Source: Glycomyces sp. TRM65418 (GTDB taxonomy: Bacteria; Actinomycetota; Actinomycetes; Mycobacteriales; Micromonosporaceae). Taken from it: a stretch of 64,000 nucleotides of DNA. Position 1 is the first letter of the stretch, and the number at the start of each line of letters is the position of its first letter. Both the position numbers and the translations under genes were made by a program. The DNA is taken from positions 248,001-312,000 of the forward strand of contig NZ_JAJFAX010000001.1 of assembly GCF_019710475.1 (NCBI RefSeq), read 5' to 3'. Shown piece by piece: positions 1 to 9,217 of the stretch. The notes beneath the pieces were generated by a model. It was not told the origin of the DNA and did no database searches. It saw only the letters and a list, made by a program, of their open reading frames with translations.

Positions 1-3000
1 ACTCGCGCGGGATGACCTTCGTGAAGCCGCTCGCGGCCCTCGGCCAGTCGGCCAGGAGCTCCGCGGCCACGGCCGAACCGGTGGCCCGCTCGTGGCGCTG
101 CAGCAGCGAGTGGACCAGGTCGATGTCGGAGGCCGACAGCGGGTCCAGATCCGCCAGCGCGGTGTTGGTGCGGGACTCGTCCAGGCGCCACACGTAGGCG
201 GTGCCGCCGGACATGCCGGCCGCGAAGTTGCGGCCGGTGGGGCCGAGGACGAGGACGGTGCCGCCGGTCATGTACTCGCAGCCGTGGTCGCCCACGCCTT
301 CGACGACGGCGACGGCGCCGGAGTTGCGGACGGCGAAGCGCTCGCCGACCTTGCCGCGCACGTACAGCTCACCGGAGGTGGCGCCGTACAGGATGGTGTT
401 GCCGGCGATGACGTTCGCCTCGGCCTTGAAGGGCGCGGTCGGGTCGGGCATGAGCGCGATGCGCCCGCCCGAGAGGCCCTTGGCGACGTAGTCGTTGGCG
501 TCGCCGAGGAGCCTGAAGCTCGCGCCGCGGGTGAGGAACGCACCGAAGGACTGGCCGGCGGTGCCCCGGAAGGTGAGCGAGACGGTGTCGTCGGGCAGGC
601 CTTCGCGGCGGGCGCGGCTGACCGCGGCGCCGAGGAGCGCGCCGACCGAGCGGTCGGTGTTGCGGATGTCGAGTTCGGCCTCGACCCGCTCGCCGGTCTC
701 GATGGCGGGACGGGCGAGGTCGACGATGCGGGCCCCGAGGGTCGCTTCGACGCCGTGGTCCTGGACGGCGGCCTGCGTGCGCGGGCCCTCGACGGGAGCG
801 GCGATGACGTTCGACAGGTCCACCCGGGCGGCCTTGCGGCCGGGGGCGGGGACCTGGCGGAGGCGTTCGACCGCGCCGATGGCCTCGTCCAGCGAGCGGT
901 AGCCGAGCTCGGCGAGGATCTCGCGGACCTCTTCGGCGATGTAGCGGAAGAAGTTCTCGACGAACTCGGGGCTGCCGGTGTAGCGCTGGCGCAGGACGGG
1001 GTCCTGGGTGGCGACGCCGACGGGGCAGGTGTCGAGGTGGCAGACGCGCATCATGACGCAGCCGGCGACGACGAGTGGGGCGGTGGCGAAGCCGTAGCCC
1101 TCCGCGCCGAGGAGCGCGGCGACGACGACGTCGCGGCCGGTCTTCATCGCGCCGTCCACTTCGAGCCTGACGCGGTCGCGCAGGCCGTTGCGGACGAGGG
1201 TCTGCTGGGCCTCGGCCAGGCCGATCTCCCACGGCGTGCCCGCGTGCTTGATCGAGTTGGCCGGGGACGCGCCGGTGCCGCCGTCGTAGCCGGAGATGAG
1301 GATCGAGTCGGCCTTGGCCTTGGAGACGCCCGCGGCGACGGTGCCGACGCCGACCTCGCTGACCAGCTTCACGTGGACCTCGGCGTCGCCGCCACCGGCG
1401 TGCTTGAGGTCGTGGATGAGCTGGGCGAGGTCCTCGATCGAGTAGATGTCGTGGTGCGGGGGCGGGCTGATGAGCCCCACCCCGGGCGTGGCGTTGCGGG
1501 TCTCGGCGATCCACGGGTGGACCTTGTACCCGGGCAGCTGCCCGCCCTCGCCGGGCTTCGCGCCCTGGGCCATCTTGATCTGGATGGCGTCGGCGGTGGC
1601 GAGGTACTCGGAGGTGACGCCGAAGCGGCCGGAGGCGACCTGCTTGATGGCGCTGCGCCGCTCGGGGTCGTAGAGGCGGTCGACGTCTTCGCCGCCTTCA
1701 CCGGAGTTGGAGCGGCCGCCGAGGCGGTTCATGGCGATCGCGAGGGTCTCGTGCGACTCGATCGAGAGCGCGCCGTAGGACATCGCGCCGGTGTGGAAGC
1801 GCTTGACGATCGCTTCGACCGGTTCGACCTCCTCCAGCGGGACGGCCTCGCGGCTGTCGTCGAAGCCGAGCATGCCGCGCAGGAGCCCGGAGTCGGCGGC
1901 GAGGGCGTCGACCTTCTCGGTGTAGCGCTTGAACACCTCGTACTGGCCCGAGCGGGTGGCGTGCTGGAGCAGGAACACCGTCTCGGGGTTGAACAGGTGG
2001 ACTTCGCCGTCGCGGCGCCACTGGAAGTCGCCGCCCGGGGGCAGCGGCTCCGAGGTCTCGATCTTGCGCTCGTAGGCGGCGCGATGGCGTTCGGCGACCT
2101 CTTTGGCGAGGGTCTGGAGGCCGATGCCGCCGATCGAGGAGTCGGTGCCGGTGAAGTAGCGGTCGACGAAGTCGGCGTCGAGGCCGACGGCCTCGAAGAT
2201 CTGCGCGCCGGTGTAGGAGGCGATGGTGGAGATGCCGATCTTCGACATGACCTTGAGGACCCCGGTGCACAGGCCCTTGATGTAGTTCTCGACGGCCTGG
2301 GCCGGTTCGGCGTCGACGACGCCCTGGGCGCAGAGCTCTTCGATGGAGTCGAAGGCCAGGTACGGGTTGATGGCGGCCGCGCCGTAACCGAGGAGGACCG
2401 CGGCGTGGTGCACGGTGCGGCAGTCGCCGGTCTCGACCAGGAGCGCGACCTTGGTGCGGGTCTGCTCGCGCACGAGGTGCTGGTGCACGGCGGCGGTGAG
2501 CAGGAGCGACGGGATCGGCGCGAGGTCGGCGGTGGAGTCGCGGTCGGAGAGCACGAGGATCCGCACGCCGTCCTCGATGGCCTCGGAGACGTGGCGGCAG
2601 ATCTCGACCAGGCGGTCCTTGAGGCCGCGCGAGCCGTGGCGGGCCTTGTAGACCCCGGAGACGCGCACGGCCTTGAAGCCGGGCATGTCGCCGTCCTCGT
2701 CGATGTGGAGGATCTTGGCGAGCTCCTCGTTGTCGAGGACCGGGCGGGAGAGTTCGATCTGGCGGCACGAGTGCGGGCCGGGCTCGAGCAGGTTGCCCTC
2801 GGGACCGACCGTGGTGCCCAGGGCGGTGACGAGCTTCTCGCGGATGGCGTCCAGCGGCGGGTTGGTGACCTGCGCGAACAGCTGCGTGAAGTAGTCGAAC
2901 AGGAGCTTGGGCCGCTTGGAGAGGCCGGCGATGGGCGTGTCGGAGCCCATGGAGACCAGGGGCTCTTCGCCCTTGGCGGCCATGGGGGCCAGGATGAGGC

Positions 3001-4426
3001 GCAGCTCTTCGTCGGTGTAGCCGAAGGTGAGCTGGCGGCGGCGCACCGACTCGGGGTCGTAGGGCGTGTGCTCGCGGTCGGGCAGCTCCTCGAGGCGGAT
3101 GAGCCCGGCGTGGAGCCAGTCCCCGTACGGGTGCTGCTTGGCGAGGGCGTCCTTCACCTCCTCGTCGTCGAGGATGCGGCCGAGGCCGGTGTCGACGAGG
3201 AACATGCGGCCCGGTTCGAGGCGGCCCTTCTCGGCGACCTGGCTCGGCTCGACGTCCACGACGCCGGCTTCGGACGCGAGGACGACGAGGTCGTCGGTGG
3301 TGCGCCACCAGCGGGCGGGACGCAGGCCGTTGCGGTCGAGGACCGCGCCGATCTGGACGCCGTCGGTGAAGCAGACCGCGGCCGGGCCGTCCCACGGCTC
3401 CATGATGGAGGCGTGGTAGCGGTAGAAGTCGCGGCGCTTGGGGTCCATGGTCGCGTTGTGCTCCCAGGCCTCCGGCATCATCATGAGCATCGCGTGGGGC
3501 AGGCTGCGCCCGCCCAGGTGCAGCAGCTCGACGACCTCGTCGAAGTTCAGGGAGTCGGATCCGCCCGGGGTGTTGATCGGGAAGAGCCGGCGCAGCCGCC
3601 CGGGCAGGTGCTCGGTGGCGAGTTCGGCCTGGCGGGCGGTCATCCAGTTGCGGTTGCCGCGGATCGTGTTGATCTCGCCGTTGTGCGCGACCATCCGGAA
3701 CGGGTGGGCCAGCGGCCATGACGGGAACGTGTTGGTGGAGAAGCGCGAGTGCACGAGGGCGATGGCGCTCTGCATGCGCTCGTCGGCCAGCTCGGGGTAG
3801 AACTGCGGCACCTGCGCGGGCGTGAGCATGCCCTTGTAGACCACGGTGCGGGCCGAGAGGCTGACGATGGCGGCGCCGTCGAGGTGGCGTTCGCGCAGCT
3901 CGCGCTCGGCCTGCTTGCGGACGGCGAAGGCCAGCCGGTCGAGGTCGATGCCGGACGCGAGGCCGTCCTCGGCGGCGAGGAAGACCTGGGAGACGCGGGG
4001 CTTGGAGGACAGCGCGGCCGCGCCGAGGCCGGAGGCGTCGGTGGGCACGTCGCGCCAGCCGAGGACGCGGCAGCCCTCGGCGACCGCGTACTTCTCGACG
4101 ATCGAGCGGGCGCGGGAGGTCTCGTCGTCCGATTCGGGCGTGAAGACCAGGCCGGCGGCGTAGTGGCCGGGCTCGGGCAGGCCGAAGTCGACCGTGTCGC
4201 GGTAGAAGGCGTCCGGGATCTGGAGCATGATGCCCGCGCCGTCGCCCGAGTCCGGGTCCGGGGCGGTGGCACCGCGGTGCTCCATGCGCACGAGGGCGGA
4301 GAGTCCGCGCTCGATGACGCTGTGGGCGACCCGGCCTTGCATGTCCGCAACGAAGGCGACGCCGCAGGCGTCGTGTTCCCAAGCGGGGCGGTAAAGACCG
4401 GGCTCTGAGTTCAGGGCAGAACGCAA
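1..4426 (-). CDS. gltB: Glutamate synthase large subunit (partial, C-terminus beyond window)
   Basis: Makes glutamate from glutamine and 2-oxoglutarate (ammonia assimilation). About 1475 residues are visible. The reading frame is open to base 1 and ends in FTKVIPRE, close to the usual C-terminus, so only a short tail is missing. The start is TTG at 4426, preceded by GAAGGAGG at 4433-4440. The N-terminal glutaminase nucleophile is Cys21 in HDACGV, after a short propeptide. Further on are the FMN/synthase region ([12 protein letters not shown]) and the 3Fe-4S cluster spacing C-x5-C-x4-C ([13 protein letters not shown]). The C-terminal GXGXG beta-helix is present. gltD would be expected just beyond base 1. 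Identity is certain; the TTG start is inferred from the ribosome site and the Cys distance. Confidence 0.97.
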   Translation of the reverse strand, partial: MRSALNSEPGLYRPAWEHDACGVAFVADMQGRVAHSVIERGLSALVRMEHRGATAPDPDSGDGAGIMLQIPDAFYRDTVDFGLPEPGHYAAGLVFTPESDDETSRARSIVEKYAVAEGCRVLGWRDVPTDASGLGAAALSSKPRVSQVFLAAEDGLASGIDLDRLAFAVRKQAERELRERHLDGAAIVSLSARTVVYKGMLTPAQVPQFYPELADERMQSAIALVHSRFSTNTFPSWPLAHPFRMVAHNGEINTIRGNRNWMTARQAELATEHLPGRLRRLFPINTPGGSDSLNFDEVVELLHLGGRSLPHAMLMMMPEAWEHNATMDPKRRDFYRYHASIMEPWDGPAAVCFTDGVQIGAVLDRNGLRPARWWRTTDDLVVLASEAGVVDVEPSQVAEKGRLEPGRMFLVDTGLGRILDDEEVKDALAKQHPYGDWLHAGLIRLEELPDREHTPYDPESVRRRQLTFGYTDEELRLILAPMAAKGEEPLVSMGSDTPIAGLSKRPKLLFDYFTQLFAQVTNPPLDAIREKLVTALGTTVGPEGNLLEPGPHSCRQIELSRPVLDNEELAKILHIDEDGDMPGFKAVRVSGVYKARHGSRGLKDRLVEICRHVSEAIEDGVRILVLSDRDSTADLAPIPSLLLTAAVHQHLVREQTRTKVALLVETGDCRTVHHAAVLLGYGAAAINPYLAFDSIEELCAQGVVDAEPAQAVENYIKGLCTGVLKVMSKIGISTIASYTGAQIFEAVGLDADFVDRYFTGTDSSIGGIGLQTLAKEVAERHRAAYERKIETSEPLPPGGDFQWRRDGEVHLFNPETVFLLQHATRSGQYEVFKRYTEKVDALAADSGLLRGMLGFDDSREAVPLEEVEPVEAIVKRFHTGAMSYGALSIESHETLAIAMNRLGGRSNSGEGGEDVDRLYDPERRSAIKQVASGRFGVTSEYLATADAIQIKMAQGAKPGEGGQLPGYKVHPWIAETRNATPGVGLISPPPHHDIYSIEDLAQLIHDLKHAGGGDAEVHVKLVSEVGVGTVAAGVSKAKADSILISGYDGGTGASPANSIKHAGTPWEIGLAEAQQTLVRNGLRDRVRLEVDGAMKTGRDVVVAALLGAEGYGFATAPLVVAGCVMMRVCHLDTCPVGVATQDPVLRQRYTGSPEFVENFFRYIAEEVREILAELGYRSLDEAIGAVERLRQVPAPGRKAARVDLSNVIAAPVEGPRTQAAVQDHGVEATLGARIVDLARPAIETGERVEAELDIRNTDRSVGALLGAAVSRARREGLPDDTVSLTFRGTAGQSFGAFLTRGASFRLLGDANDYVAKGLSGGRIALMPDPTAPFKAEANVIAGNTILYGATSGELYVRGKVGERFAVRNSGAVAVVEGVGDHGCEYMTGGTVLVLGPTGRNFAAGMSGGTAYVWRLDESRTNTALADLDPLSASDIDLVHSLLQRHERATGSAVAAELLADWPRAASGFTKVIPRE

Positions 4427-4779
4427 CCGTGGCCTCCTTCGTCGTCGAGGGCTCCAGCAGCAGGTGGGGGCGCGGAGCACTACGGTGTTTCATACGGGAC
4501 GACGTCGGCCCGAGAGAATGCAAAGTGTCAGACGAGTGTAATGCATCGCTCATCTGGCGGACACCATCGTCCTACGATCCGAGCAGGTGGCGCGGTTTTT
4601 CTCCTGCAACGCGCCCTTGACGCAACGGAATCGCAACGGCCGCGTAACCGACCGGGGCGGACGGGCGGTCCGCGCCGGGGCCGTGGCAGCCGGTGGCTAG
4701 AGTGATCCGATATCGCACGGCGCCTCTCCCGTGCTTCGAACCCCCCTTTCAGAGTACGTTCGCAAGGAGCTATGCACCA
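4427..4779. other. Divergent intergenic region gltB / proline-rich membrane protein
   Basis: This 353-base gap lies between two divergent genes and contains no supportable ORF. It holds the gltB leader. A small symmetric element has ATGCA (4518-4522) and TGCAT (4542-4546) flanking two direct AGTGT repeats (4524-4528 and 4535-4539), which could be an operator for gltB. A possible rightward -10, TAGAGT, lies at 4698-4703. No riboswitch was recognised. Confidence 0.4.
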
Positions 4780-5817
4780 ATGAGCTATCCCCCGCCCCCT
4801 GGCTACGGGCAGCAGCCGCAGCAGCCCGGCTATCCGCCGCCGCCGCAGCCGGGCGGGTACGCCCCGCAGCAGCCGTACGGCCAGCCGTCCCAGCCCGGGT
4901 ACGGCGCCCCGCAGCAGCCCGGGTACGGCGCCCCGCAGCAGCCCGGGTACGGCGCGCCCCAGCAGCCCGGTTACCCGCCGCAGCCCGGCGGCGCCTACGG
5001 GGCTCCCCCGCCCCCGCCGATCCCGCCGGGCGGCGGAGGCGGCGGCTTCGGCAACTTCGCCAAGGAGACCGGCAAGGGCCTGCTGTGGAAGATCGTGCCC
5101 GCGGTCCTGGCCGTGGCCGGCCTCGGCATCTTCTTCGTCATCCGGCTCGTGGCGAACGACGGCGACGCCGGCCACGCCCTCCAGGACATCAGCGACTCGG
5201 ACACCAGCGCGGGCGTCGCCACCGGCGACTGCCTCTCGTCGTGGGACTACGCCTTCAGCACGTCCGAGGACCCGCTCGCCGATCTCTTGGTCGACTGCTC
5301 GTCCGCGGACGCCCTGTGGTCGGTGACCTCGGTGCACGAGGACGTGGACGACATCCGGGCGGACGCCAGCGGCTACGCCGAGGACCTGGCCCCCATCACC
5401 GCGATCTGCGGCGAGGAGATCCTCAGCTACCAGTTCGGCCAGACGTGGAAGAACTACAACTACGTCGTGGACGCCTCCGGCGGCAGGCTGGACTACCTGA
5501 TCTGCGTCGAATCCGTCGACAAGCCGGACGCGTCCGGCCGCACCCCGCGGATGCCCGACGTCGGCGACTGCTTCAACGAGGACTACGACGGCTGGTTCGT
5601 CACCGACTGCGCCTCGGCCTCCTACCAAGTCACCGTGACCATCCCGATCGATCCTCCGGTCGCCATGACCGACGACGAGATCTTCGCGCAGGGCGAAGGG
5701 CAGTGCGGCGCCGAGGACTACTACTTCTCGATCTACCAGATCACCGACCCGACCGCGACCGAGGTCACCACCTCGGACCCGGTGACCGGCGTCCTCTGCG
5801 CCTCCACCACCTACTAG
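4780..5817 (+). CDS. Proline/glutamine-rich one-pass membrane protein with two four-cysteine extracellular modules
   Basis: 345 residues. The start ATG at 4780 follows AAGGAG at 4764-4769; the frame is open further upstream but has no ribosome site. Residues 1-90 are a cytoplasmic Pro/Gly/Tyr/Gln-rich tail that includes three PGYGAPQQ repeats. Residues about 102-124 are one membrane helix. The rest is outside the cell and contains two copies of a module with four cysteines: Cys151/173/210/242 and Cys264/277/309/340, each with a conserved DC-S...A pattern. The architecture resembles LppU/SCO3897-type actinobacterial proteins (weak recollection). The function is unknown. The downstream gene encodes a paralogue with one module, so the two probably do related envelope work. 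Confidence 0.85.
   Translation: MSYPPPPGYGQQPQQPGYPPPPQPGGYAPQQPYGQPSQPGYGAPQQPGYGAPQQPGYGAPQQPGYPPQPGGAYGAPPPPPIPPGGGGGGFGNFAKETGKGLLWKIVPAVLAVAGLGIFFVIRLVANDGDAGHALQDISDSDTSAGVATGDCLSSWDYAFSTSEDPLADLLVDCSSADALWSVTSVHEDVDDIRADASGYAEDLAPITAICGEEILSYQFGQTWKNYNYVVDASGGRLDYLICVESVDKPDASGRTPRMPDVGDCFNEDYDGWFVTDCASASYQVTVTIPIDPPVAMTDDEIFAQGEGQCGAEDYYFSIYQITDPTATEVTTSDPVTGVLCASTTY
4894..4965 (+). repeat. Three tandem 24-bp repeats inside a coding region
   Basis: Units 4894-4917, 4918-4941 and 4942-4965 are near-identical (the third differs by a swap near its end). They encode PGYGAPQQ three times in the proline-rich tail. Unit number could vary by slippage without breaking the frame. Confidence 0.9.
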
Positions 5818-5849
5818 TCGAACGCACGGATCCGCACTGGTCCGCGGCG

Positions 5850-5893
5850 AACGCGAGAGGGCCGTCCCGGCTGTGGGGCGGCCCTCTCGCGTT
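5850..5893. terminator. Strong hairpin terminator
   Basis: Perfect 15-bp stem: AACGCGAGAGGGCCG (5850-5864) pairs with CGGCCCTCTCGCGTT (5879-5893). It starts 32 bases after the stop of the proline-rich protein gene and has no long U-tract, as is usual in actinomycetes. Confidence 0.85.
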
Positions 5894-5984
5894 CCTGGCG
5901 GCACGCCCGCTCGCAGGGGCCCAATATGATGGACCGCAAGCGCACCCACGACGCCCTGAGCCCGGCCACGCGACGGAGACCCCC

Positions 5985-6797
5985 ATGACCTATCCGCCCC
6001 AGAACCCCTACGATCCCAGCCAGCCGCCGGGCCCCGGGCAGCCCTCCCCCGGGCCGCAGCACTACACGACCGACGCGGACCCCTATTCGCGTCCGGACCC
6101 GTACGGGCCCGGCTCCGGGTACGGCAACCCGCCGCTGAACCTCCGGCCCGGCAGCGCCCCGCCCGGGCAGCCCTACTCCCCCGGGCCCGCGTACACGCCC
6201 GCGCAGCCGGGCGGGTACCAGCCGGCCCCTCCCGGTCCTCCGGGGCCGCCCGTCGGCCCCTTCCAGCCCGGCCAGGCCGCGCCGCCCCCGCCCGGCGGTT
6301 CGGCCAACATCCCGCTGATCGCCACACTCGCGGTGGTGCTCCTCGTGGTCATCGGCGGCGGCGTCCTGCTGGTCATGAATCTCAACAAGGACGACGGCGA
6401 CCCCGACGCCGCCTCGACCACCAGTGCCGAGGCGACCTCCGAGGCCGAGCCCACCGAGGAGGCGACCACGGAGGCGGAGCCCACGGCCGAGGCGACTTCG
6501 GAGGGCGAGTCGGTCTACCGCGTGCCCGTCGAGGGCGAGTGCATCGAGAACGTGACCACCGGCTTCTACGTCGTCGACTGCGAGTCCCCCGACGCCTACT
6601 GGAGCGTCCTCAAGATCGTGCAGAACCCCGAGGACCCCGATCCGACCGATCCGTACCACGCGGTGGCCGCCGCCGACGCGTGCGCGGGCTCGGGCAACAC
6701 CCAGTACTACTACACCGACACCGCGATCGCGGCCGGCCGCGACTGGGACCCCGAGATCGACTCGATCACCGCGATCTACTGCGTCAAAGAGGTGTGA
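5985..6797 (+). CDS. Proline-rich one-pass membrane protein with one four-cysteine module
   Basis: 270 residues, paralogue of the gene at 4780. ATG at 5985 opens MTYPPQNPYD. The frame is open far upstream, but there it runs antisense-like through the neighbour and terminator. A candidate -10, TATGAT, lies at 5925-5930. Residues 1-105 are Pro/Gly/Tyr-rich, a membrane helix spans about 108-132, and an acidic Thr/Glu/Ala stalk covers 141-176. The extracellular module has Cys186/199/233/266, spaced x12, x33, x32 like the modules of the neighbour. The function is unknown. Disulfide pairing within the module is an inference from the even, conserved cysteines. Confidence 0.85.
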   Translation: MTYPPQNPYDPSQPPGPGQPSPGPQHYTTDADPYSRPDPYGPGSGYGNPPLNLRPGSAPPGQPYSPGPAYTPAQPGGYQPAPPGPPGPPVGPFQPGQAAPPPPGGSANIPLIATLAVVLLVVIGGGVLLVMNLNKDDGDPDAASTTSAEATSEAEPTEEATTEAEPTAEATSEGESVYRVPVEGECIENVTTGFYVVDCESPDAYWSVLKIVQNPEDPDPTDPYHAVAAADACAGSGNTQYYYTDTAIAAGRDWDPEIDSITAIYCVKEV

Positions 6798-6841
6798 CCA
6801 AGGGTCCCTTCGCGACCCGGCTCGCGCACCGGCCCGCGGGC

Positions 6842-6847
6842 TACGAT
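6842..6847 (+). promoter_or_regulatory. -10 element of a leaderless promoter for the ECF41 sigma gene
   Basis: TACGAT lies 6 bases before the ATG at 6854, and no Shine-Dalgarno sequence is present. Transcription would start at or next to the A of ATG. Confidence 0.5.
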
Positions 6848-6853
6848 CGGGTC

Positions 6854-7798
6854 ATGTCCGTGACCGTGAGCGAACTCGACCGGTTCGAGGCCTCCAGGCC
6901 GCGCCTGGAGGCCATCGCCTACCGCCTGCTCGGGTCGGCGAGCGAGGCCGAGGACGCCGTGCAGGAGGCGTTCCTGCGCTGGCAGGCCGCCGACCGCGAC
7001 CTCGTGGAGGTCCCGGAGGCGTGGCTGACGAAAGTGCTCACCAACCTATGCCTCAACCAGCTCACCTCGGCACGGACGCGGCGCGAGACCTATGTGGGCC
7101 AATGGCTGCCGGAGCCGCTGCTCGCGGGCGACCCGATGCTCGGCCCTGCCGACACCGTCGAGCAGCGCGAGTCGGTGTCGCTCGCCGTGCTCACCCTCAT
7201 GGAACGACTGTCTCCTGTGGAGCGCGGCGTGTACGTGCTGCGCGAGGCGTTCGCGTATTCGCACCGCGAGATCGGCGAGATCCTCGATCTCACCGAGGCC
7301 GCCAGCCAGCAGATCTTCCACCGCGCCAAGAAGCACCTCGCCGCGGGCAGGACCCGCGCCGAGATCGACGAGGCCGCCGCGCGGCGGATCGTCGAGGAGT
7401 TCCTCGCGGCCGCCACCAGCGGCCGGACCGAGCCGCTCGTGCGGCTGCTCACCGAGGACGCCACCTCCGTCGGCGACGGCGGCGGGAAGGTCCCGGCCCG
7501 CGCCAAGCCCTTCGAGGGCGCGATCGCGGTCGCCAAGTTCATCTGGGGCCTGTTCAAGCCCGGCGAGGCCAAGCGGAACCTCCTCGGCGGGCCCGCCGAC
7601 GTGTACGCGACGACCGCCAACGGCGACCCCGCCGTCGTGGTGGTCGTCGAGGGGCGGGTCTTCGCCGTCATGTGCCTGGAGGTCACCGCCGAGGGGATCG
7701 TCGCGATCCGCAACCAGGTCAACCCCGACAAGCTGGGACGCGCGGCCCGGCGGTGGGCGGCCGCCGAGCACGAAGCGCCGCTGCTCAGGGCCTGGTAA
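6854..7798 (+). CDS. ECF41-family RNA polymerase sigma factor with C-terminal SnoaL-like domain
   Basis: 314 residues. Region 2 lies at about 10-80 and region 4 at about 105-165 (helix-turn-helix EILDLTEAASQQIFHRAKK). A SnoaL/NTF2-like extension of about 130 residues replaces a separate anti-sigma factor. All hallmark motifs of ECF41 are visible: WLPEP (84-88) in the linker, DGGGK (208-212) and NPDKL (290-294) in the extension. In this family the C-terminal domain modulates sigma activity, and the partner gene usually encodes a carboxymuconolactone decarboxylase, oxidoreductase or epimerase. Here a flavoprotein oxidoreductase follows 92 bases downstream, fitting that rule. SigJ of mycobacteria is a relative. 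The start ATG appears leaderless. Confidence 0.93.
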   Translation: MSVTVSELDRFEASRPRLEAIAYRLLGSASEAEDAVQEAFLRWQAADRDLVEVPEAWLTKVLTNLCLNQLTSARTRRETYVGQWLPEPLLAGDPMLGPADTVEQRESVSLAVLTLMERLSPVERGVYVLREAFAYSHREIGEILDLTEAASQQIFHRAKKHLAAGRTRAEIDEAAARRIVEEFLAAATSGRTEPLVRLLTEDATSVGDGGGKVPARAKPFEGAIAVAKFIWGLFKPGEAKRNLLGGPADVYATTANGDPAVVVVVEGRVFAVMCLEVTAEGIVAIRNQVNPDKLGRAARRWAAAEHEAPLLRAW

Positions 7799-7828
7799 CG
7801 ATATGTGATCGGCTTCACTCCCGAGACC

Positions 7829-7850
7829 TGTCAGGAATCGGCGGGCCGTC
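7829..7850 (+). promoter_or_regulatory. Candidate ECF41-dependent promoter of the oxidoreductase gene
   Basis: TGTCA at 7829-7833 and CGTC at 7847-7850 match the TGTCA...CGTC signature reported for ECF41 targets. They lie in the gap between the sigma gene and its presumed target. The 13 bases between them are shorter than a typical ECF spacer, so the assignment is tentative. Confidence 0.4.
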
Positions 7851-7890
7851 CGGTTCAGGTGGCGAACCCGAACCAGACAGGAGCAAGGCC

Positions 7891-9087
7891 ATGCAGCACC
7901 GCATCCTCGTCCTCGGCGCCGGCTACGCCGGGGCCACCGCCGCCGGGCGCCTCGCCCGCCGCCTGCACCCCGAGGACGTCGCCGTCACCCTCGTCAACGC
8001 CGAGCCCGACTTCGTCGAACGGGTCCGGATGCACCAGCTGGCCGCGGGCCAGGACCTCACGCCACGGCCGCTGGCCGAGATGTTCGAGGGCACGGGCGTC
8101 CGGTTGCGACTCGCCGAAGTGACCGCCGTCGACGCCGACCGCAAGACCGTCGCCGTCGTCGACGCGGACGGCGCGGACGAACTCCACTACGACACGCTCG
8201 TCTACGCGCTCGGCAGCCGCTCGAACGACCACGGCGTCCCCGGCGTCGTCGAGCACGCCCACGAGATCGCGAGCCGACCGGGCGCGCTGCGGCTCCGGGA
8301 GCGCCTGGCGCGCCTGGACGCCGGCGGCACGGTCACCGTCGTCGGCGGCGGCCTCACCGGCATCGAGGCGGCGACCGAGTTCGCCGAGGCCCGACCCGAC
8401 CTGCGCGTGTCGCTCGTCGCCCGCGGCGGCCTGGGCGACTGGGTCTCCCCGAAGGGGCGGGCGCACCTGCGGAAGGTCTTCGCCGGGCTCGGCGTCCAGG
8501 TCCACGAGCACACCGCGGTCGCCCGGGTCGAGGCCGGGGCGGTCGTCACGGACGACGGCGCCGAGATCCCCTCGGCGGTCACCGTGTGGACCACCGGCTT
8601 CGCGGTCCATCCGATCGCCGCCGCGACCACCTTGGAGACCACCGCGAACGGCCAGATCGTCGTGGACCGGTCCATGGCCTCCGTGTCGCACCCGGACGTG
8701 TACGCCGTAGGCGACGCCGGCTACGCGATCGGCGACGCCGGGAAGCCGCTGCGCATGTCCTGCGCGTCGGGGATCCCGATGGCGTGGCAGGCCGCCGATG
8801 CGATCGCGGCCCGCCTCGCCGGCGGGAAGGCGAAGCGCACGCCGCTGCGCTACTTCAACCAGTGCATCAGCCTGGGCCGCTCGGAGGGCCTCATCCAGTA
8901 CGTGACCGCGGACGACCAGGCCAGGAGCTTCTCGCTCCGCGGCCGCTTCGCCGCCCGGTACAAGGAGTTGGTCTGCAAGGGCGCGGCCTGGGGCGTCGCC
9001 CACCCGGGCATCGGCGTCCTCAAGCGCCACCAGCGCGTCCGCGGCGCCGGGACCGGCGCCGCCCGGAGGGCCGCCACCGCGCGGTAA
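7891..9087 (+). CDS. NAD(P)H dehydrogenase-like FAD oxidoreductase (Ndh/pyr_redox_2 family)
   Basis: 398 residues. ATG at 7891 is preceded by AGGAG (7879-7883). The FAD-binding motif LGAGYAGATAA is at the N-terminus. A second Rossmann motif, VVGGGLTGIEAA, follows at about 151-162 for NAD(P)H, then the FAD-contacting VYAVGDAGYA near 270. Such proteins pass electrons from NAD(P)H to quinones or other acceptors at the membrane. No transmembrane helix is seen, so the protein would be soluble or peripheral. It follows an ECF41 sigma gene and is its probable target, which suggests expression under a specific stress. The physiological acceptor is unknown. Confidence 0.88.
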   Translation: MQHRILVLGAGYAGATAAGRLARRLHPEDVAVTLVNAEPDFVERVRMHQLAAGQDLTPRPLAEMFEGTGVRLRLAEVTAVDADRKTVAVVDADGADELHYDTLVYALGSRSNDHGVPGVVEHAHEIASRPGALRLRERLARLDAGGTVTVVGGGLTGIEAATEFAEARPDLRVSLVARGGLGDWVSPKGRAHLRKVFAGLGVQVHEHTAVARVEAGAVVTDDGAEIPSAVTVWTTGFAVHPIAAATTLETTANGQIVVDRSMASVSHPDVYAVGDAGYAIGDAGKPLRMSCASGIPMAWQAADAIAARLAGGKAKRTPLRYFNQCISLGRSEGLIQYVTADDQARSFSLRGRFAARYKELVCKGAAWGVAHPGIGVLKRHQRVRGAGTGAARRAATAR

Positions 9088-9169
9088 GAGGGACATGGCG
9101 ATCGGCCGTGCGGGGCCGACCGGTGCGCGACCCGCCGGCCGGCCCTGCCGCCCGGCCCGTGCGGGGAGA

Positions 9170-9210
9170 CGAGCACGGGCCGCACTCGTCACGAGCGCGG
9201 CCCGTGCTCG
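9170..9210. terminator. Bidirectional terminator between oxidoreductase and hisS
   Basis: Perfect 14-bp stem CGAGCACGGGCCGC (9170-9183) with GCGGCCCGTGCTCG (9197-9210). It sits between two convergent genes and ends 7 bases before the hisS stop codon region. Confidence 0.85.
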
Positions 9211-9217
9211 CGTCGGC

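Noticed and set aside
92-3721. A 1209-codon open frame on the plus strand opposite gltB
   Set aside because: It is a GC-skewed antisense shadow. Its protein is compositionally meaningless (Gly/Ala/Val/Asp/Leu repeats), while the minus strand carries complete, conserved GltB motifs.
4731-5984. An in-frame extension upstream of the second proline-rich protein
   Set aside because: It crosses the terminator at 5850-5893 and reads through the neighbour in another frame; ATG at 5985 gives the family-like start.
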